Below are positions 16,241 to 25,291 of a DNA stretch of 64,000 nucleotides, piece after piece. This DNA comes from G963663315 sp965208975 (GTDB lineage Bacteria; Pseudomonadota; Gammaproteobacteria; Arenicellales; Poriferihabitantaceae): NCBI GenBank assembly GCA_965208975.1, contig CBDBQH010000003.1, forward strand, positions 1,984,001-2,048,000, in the 5' to 3' direction. A program made the translations under genes and the position numbers. Position 1 is the stretch's first letter. Each line of letters begins with the position of its first letter. The notes under the pieces were generated by a model that saw only the letters and a list, made by a program, of their open reading frames with translations, was not told where the DNA came from and did not search any database.

Positions 16241-17932
16241 GTGAGCGCAGGCAAACAGGAGGTCAAGGCGAAGTCGAGTCGTGATGACCGGCAAATGCTG
16301 TTGTTCATGGCGGTCATCGCGTGCTACCTGATACTGGCGCTGGCGCTGCCGCTTTACACGATTCTTTCCAGGAGTTTCAAAAACCATGACGGCAATTTTG
16401 TCGGACTGGATAACTATATTGAGTATTTCAATACGCCGGCGCTGACCTGGTCCATACAGAACAGTCTGACTGTTTCGATGATCACAACATTGATCTCGGT
16501 CACGATTGCCTTTTTGCTTGCTTACGGCCTGAACAGGAGTTGTATGCCATTCAAGGGGCTGTTCAAGATGATCTCCATGGCGCCGATACTGGTGCCGTCG
16601 TTGTTGCCGGGTATTGCACTGATTTACCTGTTCGGCAAACAGGGGATGATTCGCTGGCTTTTGTTCGGTCATGATATTTACGGGCCGATCGGCATCGTTA
16701 TAGCCGAGGTGTTTTTCACCTTGCCTCATGCGCTCATTATCATTACAACGGCATTGTCGATTGCGGACGCCAGACTCTATGAGGCGGCGGACTCCCTGCA
16801 AGCCAGCAAGCCGCGGATCTTCTTTACCGTGACCTTGCCGGGAGTGCGCTACGGATTGATCAGCGCGGCGTTTGTGGTATTCACACTGACGATCACCGAT
16901 TTCGGCGCTCCCAAGGTGATCGGCGGTGACTTTAACGTGTTGGCAACCGATATTTACAAGCAGGTCATCGGGCAACAGAATTTTGAAATGGGCGCCGTGG
17001 TGAGTCTGGTACTTCTTTTGCCGGCGGCCCTGGCTTTTGGTGTGGACCGGATTGTCCAGAGGAAACAGGTGGCGTTGCTTTCGTCTCGGGCAGTCGCTCT
17101 TGAACCCAGACCGGACAAGGTGTTTGACCGGGTCATGCTGTGCTATGCCGTGCTCGTCAGTATCTTTATCCTCGGCATACTGGGGACTTGTCAATACGCT
17201 GCCCTGATCCAGTTCTACCCCTACAACCTGACCATGGGACTGAGCAATTATCAGTTTGATTTGATGGATGGAGGTGGCTGGAATTCCTGGTACAACTCTC
17301 TTCAAATGGCGACATGGACTGCGATTGTCGGCACGATTGTGGTCTTCCTCGGCGCCTTCATGGTAGAAAAGGGGAGGAAGTTCATAATAGTAAGAAACCT
17401 GTTTCAATTTCTTGCCATGCTGCCGATGGCTGTGCCGGGACTGGCGCTGGGGCTTGCCTATATTTTCTTTTTCAATGCGCCTGACAACCCGTTCAATTTT
17501 CTGTATCACACCATGGCGATTCTGGTGATCAGCACGATCACCCATTTTTATACAGTATCCCATCTGACAGCAGTCACGGCTCTCAAGCAAATGGACCGCG
17601 AGTTCGAGTCGGTCGCGGCATCGTTGAAAGCTCCTTTTTATAAAACACTGGCAAAGGTTACTGTGCCGGTGTGTCTGCCAGCCATACTGGATATCAGTAT
17701 TTATCTTTTTGTGAACGCGATGACGACGGTTTCCGCAGTCGTGTTTTTGTATGGGCCGCACACCGGGCTGGCCTCGGTAGCGGTACTGAATATGGATGAC
17801 GCCGGAGATATAGCTCCCGCCGCGGCGATGGGGATGATGATTTTTTATACCAATGTCGCGGTCAAGCTGCTGCACAGCCTGTTGTCGAGAGGCGTGCTGA
17901 AAAAAACCCAGTCATGGCGCACCCGCACCTGA
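16241..17932 (+). CDS. ABC transporter permease with two fused membrane domains
   Basis: 563 residues, about twice a single BPD permease domain. Two homologous halves each carry several membrane helices and an EAA-type loop that docks on the ATPase: the first around EAADSLQASKPRIFFTVTLP, the second around ESVAASLKAPFYKTLAKVTVP. This FbpB-like double permease is the usual partner of PhnS2/PhnT2-type systems. It starts with GTG 16241, 14 nt after the ATPase stop, completing a three-gene operon. The long minus-strand frame across it is a shadow. Confidence 0.85.
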   Translation: MSAGKQEVKAKSSRDDRQMLLFMAVIACYLILALALPLYTILSRSFKNHDGNFVGLDNYIEYFNTPALTWSIQNSLTVSMITTLISVTIAFLLAYGLNRSCMPFKGLFKMISMAPILVPSLLPGIALIYLFGKQGMIRWLLFGHDIYGPIGIVIAEVFFTLPHALIIITTALSIADARLYEAADSLQASKPRIFFTVTLPGVRYGLISAAFVVFTLTITDFGAPKVIGGDFNVLATDIYKQVIGQQNFEMGAVVSLVLLLPAALAFGVDRIVQRKQVALLSSRAVALEPRPDKVFDRVMLCYAVLVSIFILGILGTCQYAALIQFYPYNLTMGLSNYQFDLMDGGGWNSWYNSLQMATWTAIVGTIVVFLGAFMVEKGRKFIIVRNLFQFLAMLPMAVPGLALGLAYIFFFNAPDNPFNFLYHTMAILVISTITHFYTVSHLTAVTALKQMDREFESVAASLKAPFYKTLAKVTVPVCLPAILDISIYLFVNAMTTVSAVVFLYGPHTGLASVAVLNMDDAGDIAPAAAMGMMIFYTNVAVKLLHSLLSRGVLKKTQSWRTRT

Positions 17933-17957
17933 AGCCGGGCTGGTTCTACAGTATAAT
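17929..17957 (+). promoter_or_regulatory. Putative promoter for ybaB-recR
   Basis: TATAAT at 17952-17957, preceded by a weak -35 match (CTGAAG, 17929-17934) with 17-nt spacing, about 47 nt upstream of the ybaB start. The -35 overlaps the last codons of the permease gene. The ribosome binding site AGGTGA follows at about 17995-18000. Confidence 0.45.
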
Positions 17958-18004
17958 CCCGTTGGCAACCGATAACATTAGTACATAAGAATACAGGTGA
18001 AAAC

Positions 18005-18325
18005 ATGAAAGACAGGATCGGCGACATTATGAAACAAGCGCAGGCCATGCAGGAAAAAATGCACAAAGCCCAGCAGGAACTGGCTGGCATCGAGGTGAAA
18101 GGTCAATCCGGCGCCGGTCTGGTGGAGGTCGTCATGAGCTGCCGGTATGATGTCAAAAGAATCATCATTGATTCTGAGTTGATGAATGATGACAAGGAAG
18201 TACTGGAAGACCTGCTTGCCGCCGGCTTCAACGATGCGGTTCGCAAGGTTGAAAAAGCTACCGAAGATAAAATGGCGGGTCTCGCGCCAGGGCTGAATAT
18301 CCCCGGATTGAAACTGCCGTTCTGA
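18005..18325 (+). CDS. ybaB: YbaB/EbfC nucleoid-associated protein
   Basis: 106 residues with the family pattern: MKDRIGDIMKQAQAMQEKMHKAQQEL coiled-coil start, VKGQSGAGLVEV, then DDKEVLEDLLAAGFNDAV and a C-terminal GLNIPGLKLPF. It is a small dimeric DNA-binding protein found next to recR in most bacteria. The dnaX gene that usually precedes it is absent here; an ABC permease lies upstream. Its stop overlaps the recR start (TGATG), implying coupled translation. Confidence 0.95.
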   Translation: MKDRIGDIMKQAQAMQEKMHKAQQELAGIEVKGQSGAGLVEVVMSCRYDVKRIIIDSELMNDDKEVLEDLLAAGFNDAVRKVEKATEDKMAGLAPGLNIPGLKLPF

Positions 18326-18921
18326 TGACGGACCCGCGCTCAGTCGGAGGGTTGAAACAGGCCCTGCAACGCTTGCCGGGCGTCGGCCCCAAATCAGCCC
18401 AGAGAATCGCGTTTCACCTTCTGGAAAGAGACCGGGAGGGAGCCTTGCAGATCAGCGAGGCGATTCGCCAGGCCTTGTCGAAGGTCAACCACTGCAAGCG
18501 ATGCAACAATTTCAGTGAGTCGGATATTTGCCCGATCTGCACGTCGGGTAAACGAAACTCCAGGATAATCTGTGTGGTCGAAACCCCGGCTGATCTTGAT
18601 GCCATCGAGCAGGCCGGGGTTTACCAGGGTATGTACTTCGTCCTGATGGGCCATCTGTCGCCACTCGATGATGTCGGCCCGCAGCAACTAGGTATTGACC
18701 GGCTTTTCACGTTGCTTGATCGGGAGGCGGTTGACGAGGTGATTCTGGCTACCAACCTGACTCTGGAAGGTCAGGCCACCGCCGGATTTTTACTGGATTT
18801 GTTGCAGCCACGAGGCCTCAGGGTGACGCGGCTTGCGCGCGGAATACCGATCGGGGGCGAGCTCGAATACATGGACCCGGGTACGCTGGGTCAGGCGTTT
18901 TCAGATCGGTGTCCGTTTTAG
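18325..18921 (+). CDS. recR: Recombination mediator protein RecR
   Basis: 198 residues, the standard length. N-terminal helix-hairpin-helix (LPGVGPKSAQRIAFHLL), a four-cysteine zinc finger (CKRCNNFSESDICPIC), a Toprim domain (IICVVETPADLDAIEQAG) and the C-terminal Walker-B-like end (GELEYMDPGTLGQAF). With RecO and RecF it loads RecA on SSB-coated gaps. It overlaps ybaB by one base at TGATG. Confidence 0.96.
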   Translation: MTDPRSVGGLKQALQRLPGVGPKSAQRIAFHLLERDREGALQISEAIRQALSKVNHCKRCNNFSESDICPICTSGKRNSRIICVVETPADLDAIEQAGVYQGMYFVLMGHLSPLDDVGPQQLGIDRLFTLLDREAVDEVILATNLTLEGQATAGFLLDLLQPRGLRVTRLARGIPIGGELEYMDPGTLGQAFSDRCPF

Positions 18922-18942
18922 GCAATTGTCGCCACGAGCCCG

Positions 18943-19725
18943 ATGATACGAGTGGCCGCCTGCCTGGAGTATTGTGGCTCCGCTTACCGTGGCTGGCAAC
19001 GGCAGAGTCATGCGCCGTCGGTGCAGCAGGCAGTCGAATCAGCGATCGCCAGGGTCGCCAATCACAGCGTTGACGTGGTGGTTTCGGGTCGAACCGATAG
19101 CGGAGTTCACGCCATTGGCCAGATTGTTCACTTTAACACGTCGAGCCAGCGGCTCGAAGAGCAATGGGTGAGGGGGGTGAATAGCGGATTGCCGGACGAT
19201 ATATCCATGATCTGGGCGCGTCCGGTCAGTCCGGATTTTCATGCCCGATTCAGTGCCCGTCAGCGTTCATACCGATATATTCTGTTGAACCGGCCTGTCC
19301 GTCCCGGCTACCTGCACGGCCGGGTGACCTGGCATCGGGCGCCGCTGAATCTTGCGCCCATGCGCGAAGCGGCGCGGCAGCTGGTTGGCCAGCATGATTT
19401 CAGCGCTTTTCGGGCGGCGGGGTGTCAGAACCGCAATCCGGTCAAGCGGGTCAGCCTGATTTCGCTCAATCAGTGCGGTTTCTGGATATGGCTGGATATT
19501 ACCGCAGATGGCTTTTTGCATCACATGATTCGCAATATCATGGGGGTGTTGACCCGAATCGGGGAAGGAGTCGAGCCGGTTCGGTGGGCCGGGGAGGTGC
19601 TGGCCAGCCGCGACCGCAAGGCCGCGGGGGTCACGGCGCCGGCGGACGGATTGTACTTCGTTTCAGCGCAATACGATAAAAAATACAATTTACCCGCTCC
19701 GCCACAAGCCTGCCGGTTTTGGTAG
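18943..19725 (+). CDS. truA: tRNA pseudouridine(38-40) synthase TruA
   Basis: 260 residues. The catalytic Asp is in SGRTDSGVHAIGQ, with further family motifs RSYRYILLNR, HDFSAFRAAGCQ and a C-terminal DGFLHHMIRNIMG block. It isomerises uridines 38-40 in the tRNA anticodon arm. It begins 21 nt after recR. Truncated truA-trpF-accD-folC gene order (without trpBA) follows. Confidence 0.95.
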   Translation: MIRVAACLEYCGSAYRGWQRQSHAPSVQQAVESAIARVANHSVDVVVSGRTDSGVHAIGQIVHFNTSSQRLEEQWVRGVNSGLPDDISMIWARPVSPDFHARFSARQRSYRYILLNRPVRPGYLHGRVTWHRAPLNLAPMREAARQLVGQHDFSAFRAAGCQNRNPVKRVSLISLNQCGFWIWLDITADGFLHHMIRNIMGVLTRIGEGVEPVRWAGEVLASRDRKAAGVTAPADGLYFVSAQYDKKYNLPAPPQACRFW

Positions 19726-19733
19726 AATACGAC

Positions 19734-20414
19734 ATGATTCCGACCAACGATTGGCCCTTGCCGGTAAAAATAAAAATTTGCGGTGTGACCTCACCCGAAA
19801 CAGCGGTGCATGCCATGAACGCCGGCGCCACTGCCATCGGCCTGATGTTCTACCCGCCCAGCAAGAGAAATCTGATGATTGAACAGGCCGTTGCCATCAA
19901 TCGGGTAATCAAACCGTTTGTATCCCGGGTAGGCGTTGTGGTCAACCCACAAAGAGAGTCGCTCACCACGATACTGGATTCGGTTGAGCTGGATTACATC
20001 CAGTTTCACGGTGATGAACCGGCAGAATTTTGCCGCAGTTTCGGCCTGCCCTATATCAAGGCCGCGCGGGTTGGTCGTACTCTGGATTTACCCTTGATCG
20101 AGGAACAGTACCCCGATGCCCGGGCCATTTTGCTGGATAGTCAGGCGGATGGCGTGTATGGTGGCAGTGGACAATCGTTCGACTGGAGGAGCGTACCCTG
20201 TCAGGGCCGTAAGCCGGTTGTGCTGGCGGGAGGCTTGACTCCGGGGAATGTCGAGCAGGCGATTTCGCTGGTTCGTCCCTATGCTGTGGATGTCAGCAGC
20301 GGGGTGGAAACCGATGGCCGCAAGGACTTGCAAAAGATTACACGGTTTTGCGCGAATGTCCTGAACGGTTGCCAGCGCCCGCGCCAGTCACCTGAAGCCG
20401 GAACCGTCCGATGA
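19734..20414 (+). CDS. trpF: Phosphoribosylanthranilate isomerase
   Basis: TIM-barrel enzyme of tryptophan synthesis, 226 residues from ATG 19734. KIKICGVTSPETA at the N-terminus holds the catalytic Cys; the general acid Asp is in LLDSQADGVYGGSG, and the phosphate-binding end is LAGGLTPGNV then VDVSSGVET. A TTG five codons upstream overlaps the truA stop and is less likely. Its stop overlaps the accD start (ATGA). trpB and trpA, which normally lie between trpF and accD in gammaproteobacteria, are missing. Confidence 0.93.
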   Translation: MIPTNDWPLPVKIKICGVTSPETAVHAMNAGATAIGLMFYPPSKRNLMIEQAVAINRVIKPFVSRVGVVVNPQRESLTTILDSVELDYIQFHGDEPAEFCRSFGLPYIKAARVGRTLDLPLIEEQYPDARAILLDSQADGVYGGSGQSFDWRSVPCQGRKPVVLAGGLTPGNVEQAISLVRPYAVDVSSGVETDGRKDLQKITRFCANVLNGCQRPRQSPEAGTVR

Positions 20415-21307
20415 ACTGGTTCGACAAAATACTCCCGCCGAAAATCAAAACGGTTGGCAGGATTCGCAAGAAGGGAGTCCCTGAAGGGTTATGGAACAAA
20501 TGTACCGGCTGTCAGGCGGTGCTCTACGGGATGGAATTGCAGCTGGGTTTGCAGGTTTGCCCGAAATGCAATTACCACATGCGTATTGATGCCAGAACCC
20601 GGCTCGAGTCCTTTCTCGATCAAGGTTCGATCCGGTGGCTCGGTGAGGAGGTGCGTCCGGTTGACGCCCTGAAGTTCAGGGACAGCAAAAGATACAAGGA
20701 CCGTCTGGCCGATTCAGGAAAAACCAGTCAAGCGTCCGAAGCCCTGGTCTGCGCCACTGGTCAACTCAATCTTCGCCCCATCACTGCCGTGGCTTTTGAG
20801 TTCCGGTTCATGGGCGGGTCGATGGGTTCAGTGGTCGGTGAGCGCTTTGTCCAGGCCGTCCATGCCAGCATAGAACAGCATCAGCCGCTGGTTTGTTTCT
20901 CCGCTTCCGGAGGCGCCAGGATGCAGGAGGCTCTGTTTTCGTTAATGCAGATGGCGAAAACCACGGCGGCCATTGCGAAACTGAAAGATCAGGGTATCCC
21001 TTATTTGTCGGTATTGACCGATCCGACCATGGGCGGGGTCTCTGCCAGTCTGGCGATGCTGGGCGACATAATCATTGCCGAGCCCAATGCGCTGATCGGA
21101 TTTGCCGGCCCGCGGGTCATTGAGCAAACAGTCCGTGAAACCCTGCCCGACGGTTTCCAACGGTCGGAGTTTCTGCTTGAGCATGGCGCCATTGACATGA
21201 TCGTGGATCGCCGCGATCTGAGCGGCCAGATCACGTCCCTGCTCGACAAGCTGGGATTCGGTGGAGTGAGCAACCGAACGCTCCCGGATGACGTGACCGG
21301 TTCCTGA
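20411..21307 (+). CDS. accD: Acetyl-CoA carboxylase carboxyltransferase subunit beta
   Basis: 298 residues. N-terminal zinc ribbon with paired cysteines (KCTGCQ and VCPKCNYH), then the crotonase-like carboxyltransferase core (FMGGSMGSVVGERF, SASGGARMQEA, TDPTMGGVSASLAMLGD, GFAGPRVIEQT). With AccA it transfers carboxyl from biotin to acetyl-CoA, the committed step of fatty acid synthesis. accB and accC are in the same window at 55.9-57.7 kb. Confidence 0.96.
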   Translation: MNWFDKILPPKIKTVGRIRKKGVPEGLWNKCTGCQAVLYGMELQLGLQVCPKCNYHMRIDARTRLESFLDQGSIRWLGEEVRPVDALKFRDSKRYKDRLADSGKTSQASEALVCATGQLNLRPITAVAFEFRFMGGSMGSVVGERFVQAVHASIEQHQPLVCFSASGGARMQEALFSLMQMAKTTAAIAKLKDQGIPYLSVLTDPTMGGVSASLAMLGDIIIAEPNALIGFAGPRVIEQTVRETLPDGFQRSEFLLEHGAIDMIVDRRDLSGQITSLLDKLGFGGVSNRTLPDDVTGS

Positions 21308-21340
21308 TCATGACGGCGCTGGCAGCAATCCGCTAGCAGG

Positions 21341-22648
21341 TTGAGTGAGGTGGATTTTGAGTCATATACCCTGAAAGACTGGCTGGTACACATCCAGAGA
21401 CAGCATTTCAGGACTATTGATCTCTCGCTGGATCGTATTACCCGGGTGTGGACGGAGCTTGGCGGCGAATGTCCCGGATACACGATTACAGTGGCTGGCA
21501 CCAATGGCAAGGGCTCCTCAATCAGTATGCTGGACGCGGTTTTTCGACAAGGTGGCAAGCGCACCGGCGCCTATACTTCCCCGCACCTTGTCCGCTATAA
21601 CGAGCGCATCAGAATTTGCGGACAGACTGTTTCCGACCATGAAATCTGTAACGCATTTTGTCACATTGAATCATTTCGCAACGACATTCCATTGACCTGG
21701 TTCGAATACAGTACATTATGCGCGCTGGTCATTTTCCAGAGGCGCCAGGTTGACATCGCGTTGCTTGAGGTGGGTATGGGGGGACGGCTGGATGCGGTCA
21801 ATATGGTGGATAATGACCTGGTTCTGATCACCTCGATCGGGCTGGATCACCAGTACTGGCTGGGTTCGGACCGTTCGGCTATCGCGGCGGAGAAAGCGGG
21901 GGTCATCAAGCAAAACGGGATGGTTGTCTGTGCTGAGAGTGACCGGCCAGCCAGTCTGATTGAAATAGCCGACCGCAAGCAGGCCAGCCTGGTCGCGGCG
22001 CAAAGGGATTATTTCGTCGAGGGGCAACAGGAGGCCATCAACTGGAGTAGTGACCATGCCGCCGTTCCGCTTCCCTGGCGGCGGCTCGAACAGTTATCCA
22101 CTCCCTTGCCGGGCGAGCATCAAAAAGTCAATCTCGGTGGCGTGGTGGCCGTACTGGCTATCAGCAGCGCACATACTGATCTTGGGATTTCGAGCCTTGG
22201 GCCAGGACTCGCCCGGTGCCGTCTGGCGGCGCGCTGTCAGGTTATCCAGCGCTCCCCTGATGTGATTGTCGACGTCGCGCACAATGAAGACTCGGCCCGG
22301 CAATTAGCCGGTTATCTGAAACAACAACCCTGTGCGGGGCAGACGATTGCTGTGCTCGGTATGCTAAAAGACAAGGCGGCGGATAAAATCATCGCCGCAA
22401 TGGCCGCCGTGGTCGATCAATGGCTTCTGGCTACCCTGAGCGGAGAGCGGGGGCAATCCTCGCTTTCTCTCGCCACGAAATTAACCTCAACCCTGGGGGA
22501 TGTTGTTTTGACGTGTCATGATTGTCCCGAGAATGCCTGGCGCGCTGCAATGTGTCGGGCACAAGCAAAAGACCGGGTGGTAATATTTGGTTCATTTTAT
22601 ATGGTCGGTGATATACTCAAGTGTCTGAAAGGCGATCAATGGCGATAA
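21341..22648 (+). CDS. folC: Bifunctional folylpolyglutamate/dihydrofolate synthase
   Basis: 435 residues of the Mur-ligase-like family. The P-loop is in TVAGTNGKGSSISML, followed by TSPHLVRYNERI, the ligase motif LLEVGMGGRLDAVN and SIGLDHQYWLG. It adds glutamate to dihydropteroate and folates. The frame starts with TTG 21341 (a GTG three codons later is possible). Its 3' end overlaps the next gene by 10 nt, keeping the accD-folC-dedD-cvpA-purF order. Confidence 0.94.
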   Translation: MSEVDFESYTLKDWLVHIQRQHFRTIDLSLDRITRVWTELGGECPGYTITVAGTNGKGSSISMLDAVFRQGGKRTGAYTSPHLVRYNERIRICGQTVSDHEICNAFCHIESFRNDIPLTWFEYSTLCALVIFQRRQVDIALLEVGMGGRLDAVNMVDNDLVLITSIGLDHQYWLGSDRSAIAAEKAGVIKQNGMVVCAESDRPASLIEIADRKQASLVAAQRDYFVEGQQEAINWSSDHAAVPLPWRRLEQLSTPLPGEHQKVNLGGVVAVLAISSAHTDLGISSLGPGLARCRLAARCQVIQRSPDVIVDVAHNEDSARQLAGYLKQQPCAGQTIAVLGMLKDKAADKIIAAMAAVVDQWLLATLSGERGQSSLSLATKLTSTLGDVVLTCHDCPENAWRAAMCRAQAKDRVVIFGSFYMVGDILKCLKGDQWR

Positions 22649-23166
22649 AGCAACCAAAACCGCAATCTGGATATCAGTTCAGGCACCGGCTTGCAGGCGC
22701 AGTCATTATCGTTACAGTTGCAGTCGTTACCATTCCGTTTTTGTTGCATTCGCCCGCGCCTGAAAAGGGTGATGAGCCGATCGGTGATAACCTGGATGCG
22801 GAAACCGAAGCGGACGACATGACAGCCAGTGAAGCGCTCGTCTCTGGCGAACCGGTGACCACTTCGCTGGACGAGGCGCAGCCGCTGTCAGAAGAGTTGG
22901 CTACTGCCGTCCCCGTTCTGCCAACCGGGCCGGCCTGGTTTGTGCGAGTGGGCACCTATGCCAATAAAGAGAATGTCCGTGCAATATCAAAACTGCTTGA
23001 GGATCATGGCTTCGAAGCGCGTTATACTGAAGTGCCGACAAACAACACCCAGGCGGTTCGCGTATGGCTCGGTCCTTACCATGACCTGGCAAAAGCCGAG
23101 CAGGCCAGGCTTCAGGCAAGAGCGTTGACTCATGAGAAAGTGTATGTCACCGACCAGGCGCCTTGA
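22639..23166 (+). CDS. dedD: SPOR-domain membrane protein, DedD-like
   Basis: 175 residues from ATG 22639, inside the folC end. One N-terminal membrane helix (LAGAVIIVTVAVVTIPFLLH), an acidic Thr/Glu-rich periplasmic linker (about 45-95) and a C-terminal SPOR domain (WFVRVGTYANKENVRAI to the end) that binds denuded peptidoglycan glycans at the septum. Position between folC and cvpA fits dedD, a non-essential division protein. Symbol based on order and architecture. Confidence 0.85.
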   Translation: MAIKQPKPQSGYQFRHRLAGAVIIVTVAVVTIPFLLHSPAPEKGDEPIGDNLDAETEADDMTASEALVSGEPVTTSLDEAQPLSEELATAVPVLPTGPAWFVRVGTYANKENVRAISKLLEDHGFEARYTEVPTNNTQAVRVWLGPYHDLAKAEQARLQARALTHEKVYVTDQAP

Positions 23167-23184
23167 TCAATCCGGCCGGATCAC

Positions 23185-23685
23185 ATGATGCCTTACATTG
23201 ACATCGCTATTCTCGCCATCGTTCTTGTTTCATTGTCAATCGGTCTGGCGCGGGGGTTCATCCGCGAGGTTCTGTCGTTGTTTTCATGGTTGGCCGCATT
23301 ATGGATTGCCTGGAGCGGCGCCCTCATCGGAGCGGGTTATCTGGAAAACCACATCACCCAACAGCCGTTTCGCGTGGTCATCGCCTTTGCCGGTATTTTT
23401 CTGGTTTCCCTGATTTTGTTTTCCATTGTCAGTCACTTGTTATATCGTTTGCTGGCGGTAGCGGGAATTTCCGGACTGGATCGCTCCCTGGGGTTGTTGT
23501 TCGGTTTGCTCCGGGGGGTGGTGATCGTGGCCCTGTTGATTGTGGTGGCTGCCTTCATGGATTTCAATTCCAAACCCTGGTGGCAGGAATCACTGCTGGT
23601 GGATCATTTTGATGCGGTGATTGAGCTGTTGCGTGTTCTGTTGCCGGCTGATCTCTCTGAATACGTAGTCACCATTACAAACTGA
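23185..23685 (+). CDS. cvpA: CvpA family inner-membrane protein
   Basis: 166 residues with four predicted membrane helices and the CvpA opening (IDIAILAIVLVSLSIGLARGFIREVLSLFSW). In E. coli it is needed for colicin V export and sits directly before purF, as here. Its molecular activity is not established. Starts at ATG 23185 (a second ATG follows immediately). Confidence 0.92.
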   Translation: MMPYIDIAILAIVLVSLSIGLARGFIREVLSLFSWLAALWIAWSGALIGAGYLENHITQQPFRVVIAFAGIFLVSLILFSIVSHLLYRLLAVAGISGLDRSLGLLFGLLRGVVIVALLIVVAAFMDFNSKPWWQESLLVDHFDAVIELLRVLLPADLSEYVVTITN

Positions 23686-23694
23686 ATGACGATT

Positions 23695-25224
23695 ATGTGT
23701 GGACTCATTGGCATACAGGGCAACACACTGGCCAATCAGGCGATATACGAAGGCTTGACTGTCGTGCAGCATCGCGGCCAGGACTCGGCGGGCATTATCA
23801 CCAGTGACGGCAACCGGGTTTATCTGCGTAAGGATAACGGACTGGTGCGGGATGTTTTTCGTACCCGTCACATGGCCCAGCTGCACGGTGACATGGGTAT
23901 TGGTCATGTGCGTTATCCGACCGCGGGGAATGACTCGCGGGCTGAATCGCAACCTTTCTATGTCAACTCGCCGTTCGGCATCGCACTGGCTCACAATGGC
24001 AATCTGACCAATGCCGAGGCCCTTCGGGATGAATTGTTCGAACAGGATTTGCGTCAACTCAATACCTCTTCTGACTCCGAGGTGCTGCTGAATATCCTGG
24101 CCCACGAACTGAAAGGAGCCATCGGGGAATCCAGCTTGCGCGCCGCCCCCAAAGACGTGTTTCATGCGATCAGCGGCGTGTTTCGCCGTTGCCGGGGAGC
24201 TTATGCGGTTACTGCAATGATCGTCGGGGTCGGTATTGTCGCATTCCGCGACCCCTGTGGAATCCGCCCCCTGGCTTATGGGATTCGTAAGAGTGAAGGT
24301 GAAACTTCTCACATATTCGCCTCAGAGAGCGTGGCCATGGATGTGCTGGGTTACAGTCTGGTCAGGGATATTGCTCCCGGCGAGGTCGTGCTGGTTGATT
24401 TGCAGGGACAGGTTCATTCTTCCGTCTGTGTGGATCATCCAAGACATACGCCCTGTATTTTCGAATATGTGTATCTGTCAAGACCCGACTCGATTCTGGA
24501 TGGGGTTTCGGTCTACCGATCAAGAATCAATATGGGACAGCGTCTCGGCCAGAAGCTGAAACGGGACTGGCCGCAACATGATATTGACGTAATTATTCCG
24601 GTTCCCGATACCAGCCGCACCGCGGCGCTGGAGATGGCGAAGGCGCTGCAACTGCCGTACCGTGAAGGATTCATCAAGAATCGGTACATCGGACGTACCT
24701 TTATCATGTCAGGCCAGACTCAGCGCCGAAAATCCGTAAGACAGAAACTCAACGCCATCGCCTCCGAATTTGACGGCAAGAATGTCCTGCTGGTCGATGA
24801 TTCGATTGTTCGGGGGACTACTTCCCGACAGATCATTGAACTGGCGCGAGAAGCCGGCGCGAAGAAAGTCTATTTCGCATCGGCGGCTCCTCCGGTACGC
24901 TATGCCAATGTCTATGGGATTGACATGCCTTCCCGCTCAGAACTGGTGGCGAGCAATCGAACCTGTGCCCAGGTGTGTGATGAGATTGGCGCAGACAATC
25001 TGATTTATCAGGACCTCGGCGATCTGATTGAGGCAGTGCGACAGTGCAATCCGGCAATCCGGGAATTTGACACCTCCTGTTTTGACGGCCGCTATGTGAC
25101 TGGCGATGTTTCGGCTCAATACCTTGAGTATGTGGACCAGATGCGTAGCGACGGCGCCCGCTCAAACAGTAAAAACGAACTGGACCTATCGGATGTCATG
25201 GACATTCACGCAGAGGGCGGTTGA
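23695..25224 (+). CDS. purF: Amidophosphoribosyltransferase
   Basis: First committed enzyme of purine synthesis. The ATG at 23695 is chosen because the next codon is the Cys that must become the N-terminal nucleophile of the glutaminase domain (MCGLIGIQG); the frame runs three codons further upstream. Glutaminase features QHRGQDSAGI and HNGNLTNAEAL are followed by the PRTase domain with the PRPP loop NVLLVDDSIVRGTTS. Length 509 residues, as expected. Last gene of the accD to purF cluster. Confidence 0.96.
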   Translation: MCGLIGIQGNTLANQAIYEGLTVVQHRGQDSAGIITSDGNRVYLRKDNGLVRDVFRTRHMAQLHGDMGIGHVRYPTAGNDSRAESQPFYVNSPFGIALAHNGNLTNAEALRDELFEQDLRQLNTSSDSEVLLNILAHELKGAIGESSLRAAPKDVFHAISGVFRRCRGAYAVTAMIVGVGIVAFRDPCGIRPLAYGIRKSEGETSHIFASESVAMDVLGYSLVRDIAPGEVVLVDLQGQVHSSVCVDHPRHTPCIFEYVYLSRPDSILDGVSVYRSRINMGQRLGQKLKRDWPQHDIDVIIPVPDTSRTAALEMAKALQLPYREGFIKNRYIGRTFIMSGQTQRRKSVRQKLNAIASEFDGKNVLLVDDSIVRGTTSRQIIELAREAGAKKVYFASAAPPVRYANVYGIDMPSRSELVASNRTCAQVCDEIGADNLIYQDLGDLIEAVRQCNPAIREFDTSCFDGRYVTGDVSAQYLEYVDQMRSDGARSNSKNELDLSDVMDIHAEGG

Positions 25225-25291
25225 AGTCCGGGTTGCGGTTGCGCAGGTTCGCTCGCCGGGTCGTGGGGTCGTGGTTGGTCTGCTCCTGGTC

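Noticed and set aside
16214..17875. 553-residue minus-strand frame opposite the ABC permease
   Set aside because: His/Gln/Arg-rich composition with no domain; it is the antisense shadow of a clear membrane permease.
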